Below are positions 22,771 through 35,773 of a stretch of DNA of 64,000 nt, in pieces. The position numbers and the translations under genes were made by a program. Every line of letters begins with the position of its first letter. Within the stretch, counting starts at the first letter, position 1. The notes below the pieces were generated by a model. The model searched no databases. It was not told where the DNA came from and worked only from the letters and a program-made list of their open reading frames with translations. Source of the stretch: Auricularia sp. M13 (lineage: Eukaryota > Basidiomycota > Agaricomycetes > Auriculariales > Auriculariaceae); the NCBI GenBank assembly GCA_037042915.1, contig CM073196.1, positions 868,001 through 932,000 on the forward strand, given 5' to 3'.

Positions 22771-25700
22771 TCAGGCAGGCGTCGGCGTGGCCATCGCAGA
22801 CGCAGGCACGAGCGCCCCAATCGGCGTCCCAGCCCGGGGCGTCGTCGGCGTCGAGTGGCCGGACACGTTCGGCGTCGTGGTCATCGTCGTATCTGTCTCC
22901 GCGCCATGCACGGAGGCCAACGTCGCGTGTATCGCTGGCATTAGGTCTTGCGGTGACGGTAGCGGCCCAGAGTGTATGGGACCCGCCGGCACCGCAAATT
23001 TGGAAGTAAAAGGCATGGGCGGCGAGCCCGAGATTGACGTTCCGAAGTAGTCATCCACCACAGCAGCAGCAGGCAGCATGCGCTGTGGCTGACTGGGAGG
23101 AAGCGTGACATCCCGAGCCTCGCCATCTTTGCCTGTATAGAAGCAGAACCTGAGGGAACATAGACATCAGCACCCCATCCCGAAAGGTCCGCGCAAAGAC
23201 TCACCGGTCCAGGAAATATGAGTAGTTGCTCGAATCGACAGGGGGACGCGCGCCAGATGCGCTGGCAGCGAAGAACGTGTCGAGGTTAACAAACGGTGAC
23301 CGCTGCGGGACGTACCCGTCCGACGGTGACGCCGGCGAGTCAAGCGGCGAGCTCGAGCTCGTGCTCGTCGTCGTAGACACAGCGGGGGTGCTCGCCATCG
23401 ACAGCGGGCTGAGCGTCAGGTCGGGGCCAAAGACCGCCGTCGCGAACGTCGTCGTGGTAGTCGCCGAGTCGAGCGGGCTGGGCGGCACGTCCCACGACCC
23501 AGTCGAGCTCACGCTCGAGCTCGAGCTCGTCCGCGACCGGTCGTCCAACAGTGGCGGTGGTGGTGGTGGCGCGGCCAGCATCCCACCGGCTGTACGACGC
23601 GGCACTGGCGTTGTCGACCGCTCCGTCTCGCTGTCCCCATCCGAGTCGCTTACGATGACCTTAGGCAACTCCTGCGCAGTGCCCGCCGAGTCCTCGCTGC
23701 TGCTTGCACTGCCCGGCGCTCCAACCTCAAAGACAGGCGGTGGCTTCTCCGCCGCGGGGCTACGCCTGTCCATCGCATACCCCCACGACAGGTGCGCGGG
23801 CGAGACGGGTATGTCGAAGTACGAGCCAGGCTTCTTGCGCAACCTGGGCCCACGCGGCTCGAGCTCGCTGTCCGAGTCGGCACCGCCGCGCGCGCGGGGA
23901 GCGAAGCGCACAAAGTCGTCGGTATCGTCCATATCGCGCGGTGACCCGCGCGAGTCGGCCATCATCTTGAACGTCGACCGCGGCGGCGGCGTGTTCTCCG
24001 ACTGCCACTGCCGGTGAGCACTGGGCCGCACACTCTTGCTCGGGAACGGCACCCCGCTGGCAACAACGGGTGGCACGCTCGCCGACGTCCGCGGCTGCCA
24101 ACGACCGCCAGTACCAGTGCGCGTCCAGTCGTACCGCGAGTTCGAGTGTTGCTGTTGCTGCTGAGCAACCAAGCGGTCCTCATTCCGCACAACCTTCTCA
24201 AGCTCGCGCCGCAAATCGCCCAGCTGGTCATGCTGCGGAGCGCCCCACTCCGTCCTCGGCGCAGTTGCCGATACAGGCGACGGCGGCTCGCGCTCCTCCT
24301 GCGGCTCAAACACGATCTGGTAGTTCGCGCCATTATTGTTGTCCCAGAACGCGCGCCCGGTGCCCGGCAGCTCATACCGCACGGCAGCAAGCATCGTCTT
24401 CTGCTTGATGCGCCCGCCAAAGTCACCCAGCCGGACGGTGCACGCGAACCGGTCCATGTCGGGGTCCGCGCCGCTCGCACGCTTGGCGGGGTCGGACCAC
24501 ACGCTCTCCACATAGCGCGCCCCGACCTCGCTCGTCGTCTGCCAGTTGTCCAGCGTGAACCGCACCGCGACCGACTTGCTGAACGCGACGTTGCGAACGA
24601 GGATGCCCACCATCACATCGCGCTTGTCCGGCGTCAGCGCAAACGACTGCGCCTGCACGTCCACGTTGGCCGGTAGCGCGTCCCGCACGACGGGCGCCGC
24701 GTTGACAATGCGCAGCCCCAGCGACGCGCGGAACTTGTCGTCCTCCGACGACGGCGACTGCGGCACCATCGCAAACGAATGCAGACCCCGCCCGCGCCCG
24801 CGCTCCGTCCCACTCGTGTCCGAGTCCTCCGTAGGGCTGCCGTCGCGACTCACCGCGGCAGGCTTCTGCTCGGACAGGAAGAACTTGACGTGTTCTAACT
24901 GATGATCGAAATGAACGGCCTTGGGAGCAGTCGGCGTAGCCGGCGCGCTCTTGCAGGGTTGCCGCGGCCGGGGCGGCGAGATGGGCGGGAATTCAGTGTC
25001 GATGCGCATCCCGCGCGATTTCGAAGGCGAAGGCAAGTGGACGGGGGCGCCGTTCGGACCAGACGGTGCAAAGGGCTTGAGCGCGCCTTTCAGCACCTCT
25101 CCGCTCTTTTTGCGAATAAGCGTCGGCAAAGTCGGCGCAGACAGGCGTGGGGCGTGGGAGATGACCGGCGGGGTGACCTGCGACTCCGAGTAGGTGCGCT
25201 TGATAGCCTCGAGACTTATACGCAACCCGCCGCCGGGAGCGTTCACAGGCTCGTGCTTTGTCACGGGCGTCGCGGGTGGTGATGGTGTCGAAGGTGGCGG
25301 AGGACCGGGCTCCGTAGCCACTGACGCAGGCTGCTGCACGCTCAGCAGTGGTCTGCGCTGTCCACGCGCACGTTTGGGCCGCCCATGAACAGATGAGGAA
25401 GACGAATCGGAAGCAGACGGCGCTGGTGCTTGTGCTTCCACGGAATTGGCTTCGTACGCTTTCAACAGGGTCACGGTGGCATTAGCCGACTGTCCACGTG
25501 AGCGCAGGCGCGGCACTTTGAGAGGGTTGGCCGCGGCGTTAGTGTCCCGCGCCTGCACGACGTCGCGGTCTGCCTGGGCGGTGCTCGTGCTGGTGACCGA
25601 CGCGCGCACAAGAGCGGGTGGGGCGACCTTGGCCGGGAAGGGCACAAGCGCGGTGGGGGAGGGCCGGGGCTGCAGATACGGCATGTGTTCGAGCTGTGGG

Positions 25701-25948
25701 GAGGCTGGTCTCTGGATGATTGGACGAGTATCAGAATCTGAGTCGTGCAAGTCGCCCGTCGAACGCGTAAAGCGGAGGATGCCCGAGGAGTACGGAAAGT
25801 TGAGCGTCAGGGCGGCAAGCGGAGATGGTGGTGCGAGAAATGTTGTGTTTGTCGCGATAGGTGCACAGGTAGGGAATGCAATGGTTGACGTCCGGTTCGG
25901 CGATTTCGTCCGACGGAACGGGTTGAACGAGTGTGTAAACGACGGCAT
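22771..25948 (-). CDS. GAC1: Glycogen-targeting regulatory subunit of protein phosphatase 1
   Basis: Minus-strand model: exons 23205-25948 and 22771-23149, giving 1,040 residues. ATG at 25948 (MPSFTHSFNPFRR) is preferred over the open frame extending to 26083. Domains: a disordered Pro/Ser-rich leader, a conserved IRKKSGEVLKGALKP motif, the PP1-binding RVxF site KAVHF at about 343-347, and a CBM21 carbohydrate-binding domain at about 410-545 (VRNVAFSKSVAVRFTLDNWQ, then FACTVRLGDFGGRIKQKTM and AVRYELPGTGRAFWDNNNG). The last part is long and Ser/Pro/Thr-rich. This is the Gac1/Pig2 type that brings PP1 to glycogen to activate glycogen synthase. A gene symbol by family is reasonable, though orthology among fungal paralogues is not proven. 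Confidence 0.88.
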
Positions 25949-28190
25949 AGCGTGCGTTGGGTAGAACGAGCGTGGGGGGAGGAGCAGAAAGTAGGAGGAG
26001 AAGGATGAGTGAGCGTCGAGTTTATTTGAGAGCATGCCGCGAAAACTTACCGTGAAGGATGCCGATAGCGCTACTCCGCGCACGCGAAATGTGTCGGGTT
26101 TGAAACCCGAGGGTGTCGGTGCGGGTGTGAGAGTGAGTGGGTGAGAGACGAGGCGTGTACAGGGGTCAGCACTAGCGTCTGAATTTGCAGCCGGTGCGTC
26201 AGAGGTCGATCAGGTCATGCAGACGAGTAATAACCCGGACGGAATACGAAAGCCGGCAATGAGAGATCATAGCGTGAGGTGAGAGCGGCAGCGCGGGGAG
26301 GTCGGGGTGCGGTGCGGTAATGGGAAGTAGGCAGACGGTCCGTCAGCGGCAGAGTTCGCGTGCGTGCGCGGCAGAGGCTCACCTTGGCTATCCAAGAGCA
26401 AGAGAGGGAGGCTGCTGCGAGCGAAACGCGGTCCAGACGGGCGGCAAGGCACGACGCGATAACGACATGGTCGGACGCAAAAAATAGGGGAGCACCGTGC
26501 AAAGGAAGAAAAAAAAGTAAAGACTGCTTAGTGCGAGCTGCTAGACCACCAATCTAGACGGACGCACCTGGACCCAGGAACACAGCGGTAACGCGGGGTG
26601 AGGGGCTCTGAGCAAAAAGCACTGCGCTTCACGCGTCGCTTTAAGACGTGCTGTGTGAGACTTCGGGCGGCTATGTAAGCTGTCTCTGGCCGGCGCTCGG
26701 AGATAACGACGCTGGCTGGCTGGCGGGGGGCGCGCAACGGCGGGGACGGCGCCGACGGCTGCTGGGCGGGACTATGGTAGGAGAAGAGGGAGGAGAAAAG
26801 GGAGGAGGCAACGAGCCGCGCTATAGTAAATACGTAGTACACGATCCGGCGCGCGGACTCCCAATTTGCACCCTATTTCGCCGTACGCCGGCTCACCGGA
26901 ACGAGTCCACGCGCGCGTCCCGGGTTCTCAGCGCTCCCACGCCGCACAATTGATTGAGAAGGACACACACCGAAAACGTTTCGTATATTGCAGCGAAGAG
27001 TCTGCAGGAGCATACAGCGTGAGCGAGCGACGAAAGGAAACATGGAGACTCCGCGGGCAACAGATGACGTCGGCGCAAACGCAAACGACGCGGCGGCGCA
27101 GCGCAAAGGTCATGGGGCTCGCGTAGATTACTAGGTATATCTTTAGCGACGCCCTGCGCGCCCGCCCGAGATCTCGCAACAGCCAGTCGTCTGCCACCGG
27201 CCTCTCCAGCGCCCACTGGGCCGACCGTCCAGGTTCCATGGCGTCACCCTCCGCAGACAGTAGACAGCTCCCGCCGCGCATCTGAGCTCGGCGACCATCA
27301 TGTGCTGCTGCCTCGGTGCCGCAGAGAGAGTTGTCGCTGAGTTATCGTCCGAGGCCATCTTTTGAGGGTGCGAGACCGCATCCAGACCCAGACCAGGCCG
27401 CTGATCAGAGCCTTGCGGCGGCCGTGACGGCCCCGCTGAGCTCACCAGACCGTCGCAAAGAGAATCGTGTGCCCACGCGCATTGCCAACTCCGGACGACT
27501 CCGAGACGCTGAGCAAAGACCGTCGCAGGCGCGTCATTCCGATCACACCCCAACCAATCGCGTGAACATGACCAAACGTAACGGCGGAACGATTGATGCG
27601 GCGACAGTGACAACAGCGACGTCATTCCATCCAGTTGTCCCAGTTGTGTGCAGCGACGACAAGCAACTGCTGAAGATTTTTCGCACGGTGGCGACACCGT
27701 CGTCGAGGCACACGCCAGTGCATCACGCATCACAATATTGAGTGTCTGATCAGACTCAAAAGTCCTGATCCCAAGCACCAGCCTAATCAGAGGGCAATCA
27801 TTATGTGAGCCTCGAACGACAAAGGCTAAGAATGTATGCCCCCTATCTGAAGAGTCAGGCAAGTGGGGAAACAGTAAACTTCATCTCCGCTCGACGCAGC
27901 GCCAGGGAATGCCACTCGTAACATAGCAATCTAGGCGCGCCATATAGCCAGCTGACCCACGGGCCCAAGGACGAACGAACGTTGGCAAACTCAGCACACC
28001 GCACCACCTCGGATCAGGCCCTGGTGCCACTGCCACGACATCATATGCTACTGTAACGTGCGAAAAGCCATAAACAGCCGATGCTGAGCGTGAGAAACAC
28101 CAGCACCAAAACAGCCCGCCAGCATAGAGTAGCGCCCAGAGTAGCGCCTGGTCCCCGAGACGCCCAGAGTACAAGAGCGCCCAGTCCTCG
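25949..28190. other. Long intergenic region, no gene recognised
   Basis: About 2.2 kb. The part next to 25948 is the promoter of the PP1 subunit gene. ORFs of up to 239 codons exist between 27143 and 27862 but have no recognisable domain or splice structure. CG-rich and without clear repeats. Confidence 0.45.
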
Positions 28191-28391
28191 TCAGACGCCC
28201 TGTAAAGCGCGCAAAAAAGCACCCGAGGTTATATAAACCGAACTGGTTGAAGCAGAAGTAACACAACTGCCACGCAAGCCGCCGTTGATAATTCGACAAC
28301 GATCAACAACGGCTTGTGTGGCCAGAAAGCGAGGAGCAGGTGCAACTGACGGCGCGAGACTCAGAACGGCCGTAAGCAGATTCAAGAACAT
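28191..28391 (-). CDS. Possible small secreted protein, 66 residues
   Basis: Minus-strand ORF from ATG at 28391. Residues 1 to about 20 (MFLNLLTAVLSLAPSVAPAP) resemble a signal peptide. A TATA-like tataag at 28454-28459 lies about 65 bp upstream. The remainder has two cysteines and no known domain. An intron near the 3' end is possible (gtttat...tttacag), which would change the C-terminus. Confidence 0.3.
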   Translation of the reverse strand: MFLNLLTAVLSLAPSVAPAPRFLATQAVVDRCRIINGGLRGSCVTSASTSSVYITSGAFLRALQGV

Positions 28392-29390
28392 GGGGCGCTT
28401 GGAGAGTCACGGGTGAACTAAGTGTGTTGGCGACTGGCCTCGAGGCAGCTAACCTTATAAACAGCAGCGGGCCGTCGAGCGACTAGCACAGCGCGGCAAA
28501 GTCAGTCACAGACAGCCATTCGGGAAACGTGTACGGACGCGGGAAACGGGCACTAATGCGCATCGAGATGACTTGTAGCGTGCAGAGCAGCGAGGACAAT
28601 GAAGCAGGCGAGCGAATGAGCACGAAGTTAAGGACGCACGGCACCGGTGGGTTCGCATGGCATGCGCATACATTGCTGTTGTGACGCTGCCATTGGTCCA
28701 AAGTAATTTGTGAGTAGGATGTTTGCAGTCGGGTTGCTAGGCGGCAACGCATTGCATAGATTGTGCGCAGACGCAGCACAGTAAGCAGCTCCAGGCGGCT
28801 CGAGGCTGGATATCCTGTGGGACTCGGGTGACGATAGTCCGCAATCTGGGTGCGCTGTATGCACATATGCACTTCAGAAATACGCGCGCCTGAAAGCATA
28901 GTAGCGCGTAGAGCAATACTGAGGTTCTCTGGTCGTCGCATACGATGACCGAGTCGCGCCCAATGCCCAGGAGGGCACGCTCACTGGTCGAATCTCGCAC
29001 AGACGGAACCACAGAACGCGATACAGCACCGCGGGCGTCGCGGAGCTCGAATGCAGCGATGGCGGTGGTAAGAGGACAAGATGCGGAGGGGGCCGAGGCC
29101 CCTGCATGAAGTCAGCGAGAAGCGAGAGGCGCGAAGATGTGGCAGGAGCAGTGGCGCGGCGCGGCCCGGGCGATCCTCAACGCGACTCGGGAGTATCTTC
29201 AGACTCCGATTCACGCCGAGTTCTCTCACGCGTCGTGCAGGCCAGTGTCTTTTGGCCCAACTTCCACCACCAGGTAGCGTCGCGCACGAGATTTTTTTTT
29301 TTGTGATCTATTGCTTACAGGCGCGTAGTGACAGCGTGACTGTCACATTCGCCACTCGACCCACGACCCTCGCTGAGCATCGCGCAAGGC
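28392..29390. other. Divergent gap, no gene recognised
   Basis: Between the possible small secreted gene and RFC1. A 152-codon minus-strand ORF (28483-28941) begins with ATG but shows no domain. The part nearest 29390 should hold the RFC1 promoter. Confidence 0.45.
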
Positions 29391-32300
29391 ATGGCGCCAG
29401 CAACCGCGTCGACCAAAACGCCAGCCAAGGCCGCAAGCACGACGTCCGCTGCAAAGGCGAAGCCCAAAGACAAGCCCGCCGGCGCCGACATTCGGTCGTT
29501 CTTCGGCAAGCCGTCGCAATCGTCCCAGTCCCAAGTTCGCGTGCCAGTGGGTACCCCGGTCTGAAACTGACTTTCAACGCGTAGGCGGGTTCGAGTCAGG
29601 ATAAGGTTGCAGGATCCAGCCAGCGGACGGCCATAGCTATCGGTGAGTACGGCGATCCTGGGCTGATTGTGGCGGGCCTTGACTTGCGATCGTGAACGTG
29701 GCAGATGTCGAAGACGAGCCCACGCTGGTGAATAAAACTCCAACAGCGAAGTGAGTAATCTGTTACTGGACCCAGCCCCGGCTTTGCGGCGAATACACTC
29801 TGCTCAGTTCACACGGGGGACACCTGTTCGTTCGGGCTGGACGGCCTCTACGAGCAACATACGAGCGTAGCGCTTGTATTTTCTGTCTCGACGCGTTGAA
29901 GCAGCATTTGCATTGTCTTGATGCATTATAGCAACGCTTGTCTTGCTTCGCGGCATCTGTTTCGCCAAAACCATCGTCTATGCATCGTGGTCACTACGCA
30001 GGCCTGTCTGCCAATTCCTTCGCTTCTAGATTCGTAGCACCTGCGCTCATATGACCATCTTCATCATATTACCTGCCATCGAAGTCCAGTCTAATATCAA
30101 CTTGCACCTGCAGATCCACAGCGAAACCCGTCACTGCTGCGAAGGCAGCTCCAGCCAAACCGGCCGCGAAAGCCACGCCTGTAACGAAGTCCTCAGCAAT
30201 AGCCAAAGAAAGCGCCGCAGCATCCGCGTCCGCCTCGACGAAGCGCAAGAAAGTCGTCGTCTCCGATGACGACGACGAGGACGCCGATTCGCCGCCCAGG
30301 AAGAAGCCCGCCGCGGGCAGCTCCAAGCCGCGCGCGTCGACAAGTAACAAGAAACCTGTAGTCCTCAGCAGCGACGATGACGACGAACCCGTGGTCAAGA
30401 AGAAGACCGCGACTGCGCCGAAGAAGAAGGTCAAGAAGGAGGACGACGAAGACTGGGAAATGGATGAGGTGGAGGACGTCAAGCCCTCCGCGCGCAAGAG
30501 CAATGGCCATGGGAAGATGGTTGTTGACAGCGAGGAAGAGGAGGAGGAAGAGGAGAAGCCCAAGCCGAAACCCAAACCGCGCAAGAGCGCCGCGAAGAAA
30601 GTCGTCGACAGCGACGAGGAGGACGAGGATGACGAGAAACCGAAGCCCAAGCCCAAGCCCAAGCCCCGAAAGAGTGCCGCGACTACGAAGGATGAAGCTG
30701 TCGAGGAGAAACCGAAACCGAAGAACAAGTGCGTCCTCGTTTTCTTCTTCTGCGCTGTTCGTTGTTCATTCTTATGCTAAATTTTCTGCAGCTTTGCAGC
30801 AGTCCAGGCAGCACGCGCCGCGGGCCCCGCGGCGCCGGGGAGCAAGGCCGTGCCGGAGGGGGAGCCGAACTGCCTGGCGGGTCTGACCTTCGTCTTCACC
30901 GGCGAGCTGAGTAGCCTCGCGCGCGAAGAGGCGCAGGATCTTGCGAAGCGCTATGGCGGGTGCGTCTCACTCGCCTTCAATGCCAATTTCAACCCCAATT
31001 CACGCACGCCAGACGCGTCACGGGCGCACCGTCGGGCAAGACGTCCTACGTGATCGTCGGCGCGAACGCCGGCGCCTCCAAGCTGAAGGCGCTCGAGAAG
31101 CACGGCATTCCGACCCTCGACGAAGACGGGTTTCTCAACCTCATCGCCACGCGGAAAGGCTTCATCGACGAGAAGACGAAGGAGAAGATGCGCAAGGAGG
31201 AGGAGAAGCTCAAGGAGCAGGTGCGGGAGCTCGAGGAGCGCGAGCGCAAGGCGGCCAAGGCTGCACGCAAGGCGGAGAAGACGGGCGCGGGCGGCAAGAA
31301 GTGCGTATTTACTTCTTGCTCCTCCTTTTCTTTGGAGTATGTAGTGAGCGGTAAACTGATTGCGTGCGGTTGCTTTCATTTCATAGGGTGTATGATCCCA
31401 GCGAGATGCTGTGGACGACGAAATACGCACCGTCCAGCTTGAAAGAGATCTGTGGTAACAAGGCCGGCGTAGAGAAGCTGGGTCTATGGCTGAAGGACTG
31501 GTGCGCATTTCCTTTTCGTCCGACACTTGCTGGCCTGCTCCCGCCCGCCATCTATCTTACCGCGCTCGCAGGCAAGCAAGCCTCAAGTCTGGTTTCAAGA
31601 AACCCGGGAAGAATGGCATGAACGTCTTCCGCGCCGTGCTCATCACGGGCCCGCCCGGCATCGGCAAGACGACGACGGCGCACCTCGTCGCCAAGCTCGA
31701 GGGCTACACGCCGCTCGAGCTGAACGCGAGCGACGCGCGCAGCAAGAAGCTTATCGAGGTATCCTCCTGGCATTCGTTTTATCCGCGACCACTGTTTTCT
31801 TGACGCTTTATGTGTAGAACGGCGCGAATATCGATAACCGCTCGCTGGACGGCTGGATGGCCGGTGACGAGGGCAAGACAAACGCCGTTGGAGTCGCTAT
31901 TACCGAGAAGACGTGCTTAATAATGGACGAGGTCGACGGCATGAGCGCTGGTGATCGCGGAGGAGTCGGGGCGCTCAACGCGCTCATCAAGAAGACCAAG
32001 GTGATTGTTTCTTTCTTCGACGCTCCCCACTCATGAGTGCTGATTGTGTCTGTAGATTCCGATCATCTGCATTGCGAATGACGGTAGGAGCCAGAAGTTG
32101 CAGCCGCTCAAGCAGACGACATATAATATGCCGTTCTCCAAGTATGCATCAAAGTTTTCTGCCTCGCAGATTGACTGATGCCCGTCCTCCAGGCCCCAGG
32201 TTCCGCAGATACGCTCGCGCATTATGACCATTGTGATGCGGTTCGTACAGCAGTTTTTCTCCCAGTCAACCTGGACAGGGATGGATGTATTGACTCGCCG

Positions 32301-33791
32301 TGCGCAGTGAAGGGATGAAAATTCCGCCGAACGTCGTGGACCAGCTCATATCCGGCGCGCAGAGCGATATTCGGCAGATTCTGAACATGCTGTCTACGTG
32401 GAAGTTGTCGAGCGACTCGATGGACTTTGACGAGGGCAAGAATCTGTGCGTCAGCCGTTTCGTTCTCGTTCGTGCATGCTCATCCTGGAATGCAGGACGA
32501 AGATGAACGAGAAGTACTCGGTCATGACGCCGTTTAACGTCATTACTGAGGTCCTTGGGCCGTACATGTTCTCGTCAACGTCGCGCAAGACGCTCTCTGA
32601 CAAGATGGAGTACTACTTCCACGACCACTCCTTTGTCCCGCTCTTCATGCAGGTTCTTCGTCACTTGTTTCTACAGGCACACATGTACATGTTGCTGACC
32701 TGGCTTGCTCGGTTGTATAGGAAAACTACTTGCGCTCGACTCCAGCCCGGCTACAAGGCGAGGCTGATGGGCCGTTCAAGCAGTTGAAACACCTTGAGCT
32801 CATGGAGAAAGCTGCCTCGTCGCTCTCTGACGCCGACCTTGTGGACGCTATGATTCACGGGTGCGTGTGACCTATTTGAGAAAAGACAATGTCGTGTTAA
32901 CATTGGACTGTCTTGCTCTATAGAAATGACCAGCACTGGTCGCTCATGCCGCTGCACGCCGTTGTCTCCACTGTCCGCCCGGCATATCACATGTACGGCC
33001 AAGGCGCGCACTTTGGCGGTCAAGACGGCATTCGATTCCCTGCGTAAGTTCGTCGCTCGACACGCCATCTGACGCTGATCCTGTCGTGTGCAGTTGGCTC
33101 GGTCAGAACTCAAAGGAGCAGAAGCTACGTAGGCAACTGGCCGAGGTACAGATCAAGATGCGCCTCAGGGCGACGGGCAGCAAGGCCGAGGTGCGGCTTG
33201 GGTACTTCTCGACGCTGCACAACGCACTCGTGCGCCCGCTCGTCGTTGACGGAGCGAGCGCCATCGATCGCGTCATCGAGACTATGGACGAATACCACCT
33301 CAATCGGGACGACTGGGACACGCTCGGCGAGCTGGGCTTGGACAAGCTTTCAGAGAAGGAGACAGTCGCGAAGATCAAGACCGCGACGAAGACGGCGTTT
33401 ACCAAGACGTGTGTCTTGCTGCAGCATCAGCAGCTTGGTTCTGTCATGTGGGTATTGACGTCTCCTATAGGTACAACTCGAACGACCATCCAGTTGCGTT
33501 CCACAAGCAGGAATTCGGCAAGGCGCCAAAGAAGATTGCAGCTGCTCATGGGCCTGCGCCCGACCTCGAGGATGCCTTTGACGTGCGTTGATTCTCTATC
33601 CTTTCTTTCATCCCGGATTGTTAACAACGCGGACACACATGCAGATTGACGATGACGACGCGGTAGTTGACGATAAGGACCTGGCGCAGTCTGACGACGA
33701 CGACATTGCAAAGGACAAGCTTATCAAAAAACCTAAAGCTGCTGCTGCGACGAAAGGAAAGGGGAAAGCCCCCTCTAAACCGAAGAAATGA
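29391..33791 (+). CDS. RFC1: Replication factor C large subunit Rfc1
   Basis: Eighteen exons: 29391-29534, 29585-29642, 29705-29750, 30114-30728, 30792-30959, 31013-31300, 31387-31500, 31572-31758, 31818-32000, 32056-32141, 32193-32240, 32308-32445, 32496-32652, 32721-32860, 32924-33043, 33094-33408, 33471-33582 and 33645-33791. All phases agree, giving 1,021 residues. Features in order: a PCNA-interaction motif ADIRSFFGK (32-40), a long linker with [15 protein letters not shown] repeats and acidic DDDDE runs, a BRCT domain at about 305-395 ([22 protein letters not shown]), Walker [10 protein letters not shown] at about 504-512, Walker B LIMDEVDG at about 573-580, the clamp-loader collar ([18 protein letters not shown]), and a basic C-terminus [12 protein letters not shown]. 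Rfc1 is the large ATPase of the RFC clamp loader that places PCNA on DNA at primer ends. Intron 3 (363 bp) is unusually long for this window. Confidence 0.96.
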
Positions 33792-34194
33792 ACGCATTTT
33801 TTGCATGCTTGGATCATACTGCTTGCTTGTGTGTTTGTATCGCTCTGTGCTTTCGCGCCCCACTTTGCTCTCATTGTACAATACCGACTGATGCGCAACC
33901 TCGATTCCCAACCCGACCTATTCAGCGACTTGACACGCGGTTGCATCGTGATGTATGTTGAAGACGACAACCTGGTCGCACACGCCGGCACAAGAGCTGG
34001 GGCTTGCGAAGCTGCGTCGCTAGACGATCGTGAGCAGCCGGCGCCGGACAATCTCGAACCCGATCATGAATATGCATGAAACCATGAAATGATTCTCCGA
34101 GACTGACCTCGGAGAACAACTGTCGATCGCGGTCCGAGCAACATTCCATTTTCGCCCGTCAGTGAAACACCTCGCCGCAACGTAGAATGCTGGG

Positions 34195-34200
34195 TATAAA
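34195..34200 (+). promoter_or_regulatory. TATA box
   Basis: TATAAA lies 54 bp upstream of the ATG at 34255 and well past the RFC1 stop at 33791. Confidence 0.55.
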
Positions 34201-34254
34201 TGGCCATGGCGGTCATTGAGCAAAAGACATTGACCACTAGCCGTCGACTTCGCC

Positions 34255-35302
34255 ATGCGCTTCCTCACCGCCGTCGTCCTTGCGCTCTCCTTCGCCGCGA
34301 CCGAGTTTGGCGCGCGTGCTTCGCCTATCAACGCAGGTACGCACTTTGATAGATGCACGATTTAGCACGCGAGTCTAACTGTCTTTTTCGATAGAGAAAA
34401 ACTCGTCCAAGGCTGTGTCGACAAAGTCCAGCACTACGGTGCATAAGACGACGGCGACGCCCACTCCGATCAAGACTGTGAAGTCGAGTGCGTGCCCAAC
34501 CGTCTGCCAGTGATTTGGGCATGTCAGACTGATCTGCGTTCTCATCATAGCTTCTACAATAAAGTCGACGTCAACGAAGAAGCCGACGAGCACTTCGTCC
34601 TCCGTCATATCCACGTCGACGAAGAAACTCACGAGCACAGCGACGCACAAGCCCACTAGCAGCGCCAAGACAACGAGTACAACCAAGAAAAGCTCGAGCA
34701 CGACCAAGAAGGCGACGAGCACCAGCACGAAGTCCAGCGCAAAGCCCACCTCGACCAAGAAGCCCACGAGCACTTCGCCCATGTCCGCGACTACGAAGAA
34801 GAACTCTAGCACGTCGACGAAGGCAGCCAGCACAATCAAGTCTACTTCCGCTGTCAAGTCCGCGTCGACCGTCAAGGCGACTCCGAAGTCAACCGCTGTC
34901 TCTACCACTACTCGCAAGACGACATCTAGCGCTAAGCCTACTCCTACGTCCACTGATGACGATGAGGGCGACGAGGACGGTGATGACGATGAGGGAGATG
35001 AAGGCGATGATAATGACGACGACGACGAAGATGATGGTGACGACGGAGACGCTGGTACAGACAACGGTGAGGACGATACGGACGACGACGACGACGACGA
35101 CGGTGAGAGCAGTGGGGACGACTCAAGCGACGGTGCGGACGATGGGTCAGACGACGCTGGCTCAGACGATGCGGACGATGGTACGGAAGATGGTGCAGGT
35201 GACGGTTCCAACGAGGGAGAGGATGATGATTCGACTCCCGACACTGCCGACGATGAATCCGACAATGGCGACGATAGCAACGATGACACGGCAGACGATT
35301 AG
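34255..35302 (+). CDS. Secreted Lys/Ser/Thr-repeat protein with an acidic tail
   Basis: Model: exons 34255-34336, 34395-34487 and 34551-35302, giving 308 residues. A signal peptide (MRFLTAVVLALSFAATEFGARA) is followed by about 150 residues made of degenerate TSTKKPTSTS units, highly basic and a likely O-mannosylation target. The last 110 residues are almost entirely Asp, Glu, Gly, Ser and Asn (DDDEGDEDGDDD and similar). There is no GPI signal or membrane segment at the C-terminus. Such mucin-like proteins usually sit in or outside the cell wall. The sharp switch from a basic to an acidic half suggests self-association, cation binding or a mineral or wall role. No family recognised. Confidence 0.7.
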
Positions 35303-35773
35303 GCTGGGTGAAGATGCTGTTGTGCACATCCTCGGTCCCAGATCTCAACTATCATAAATATACATATATTATACAGTACTGCAGGAATAATACACAATCT
35401 GTACTTATGAACTCACAGTCGTCGTGGCGGAGGAAATATGGAAAGTGGCACCGTCTCAGAAGTCGGCACCGGTGACTACAATGGAGATGTCGACTGAGAC
35501 GCAGGCAACGAGCTCGAATGGAATGTGATTTCCCTCACATTCGAATGCTGTATGGAAAATTGCTATCCTATTCGCAAGCAGTCTAGCTACGATACTTGAG
35601 TTACCACGATGATCATACACATATCAGGACGGCGTCAAGGGTTCCGAGAGTCCAGCAGCAGCAGAAACCAAAGAACGGGCGAACAAATAGAGAACAAGAT
35701 CTCGAACAAGAAAGAAAATCCAGAGAAGCAAGACATCTAGATGGTAGCCGCGGTCGCCATTGCCAGAGAAAGG
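35303..35773. other. Convergent intergenic region
   Basis: 3' flanks of the secreted protein gene and the intersectin gene. AT-richer, no supported feature. Confidence 0.5.

Noticed and set aside
27143-27862. 239-codon minus-strand open frame
   Set aside because: No domain, mixed Arg/Cys/Ser composition typical of a shadow frame in GC-rich DNA, and an overlapping plus-strand frame of similar quality.
28483-28941. 152-codon minus-strand ORF with ATG
   Set aside because: No domain or promoter evidence; composition looks random.
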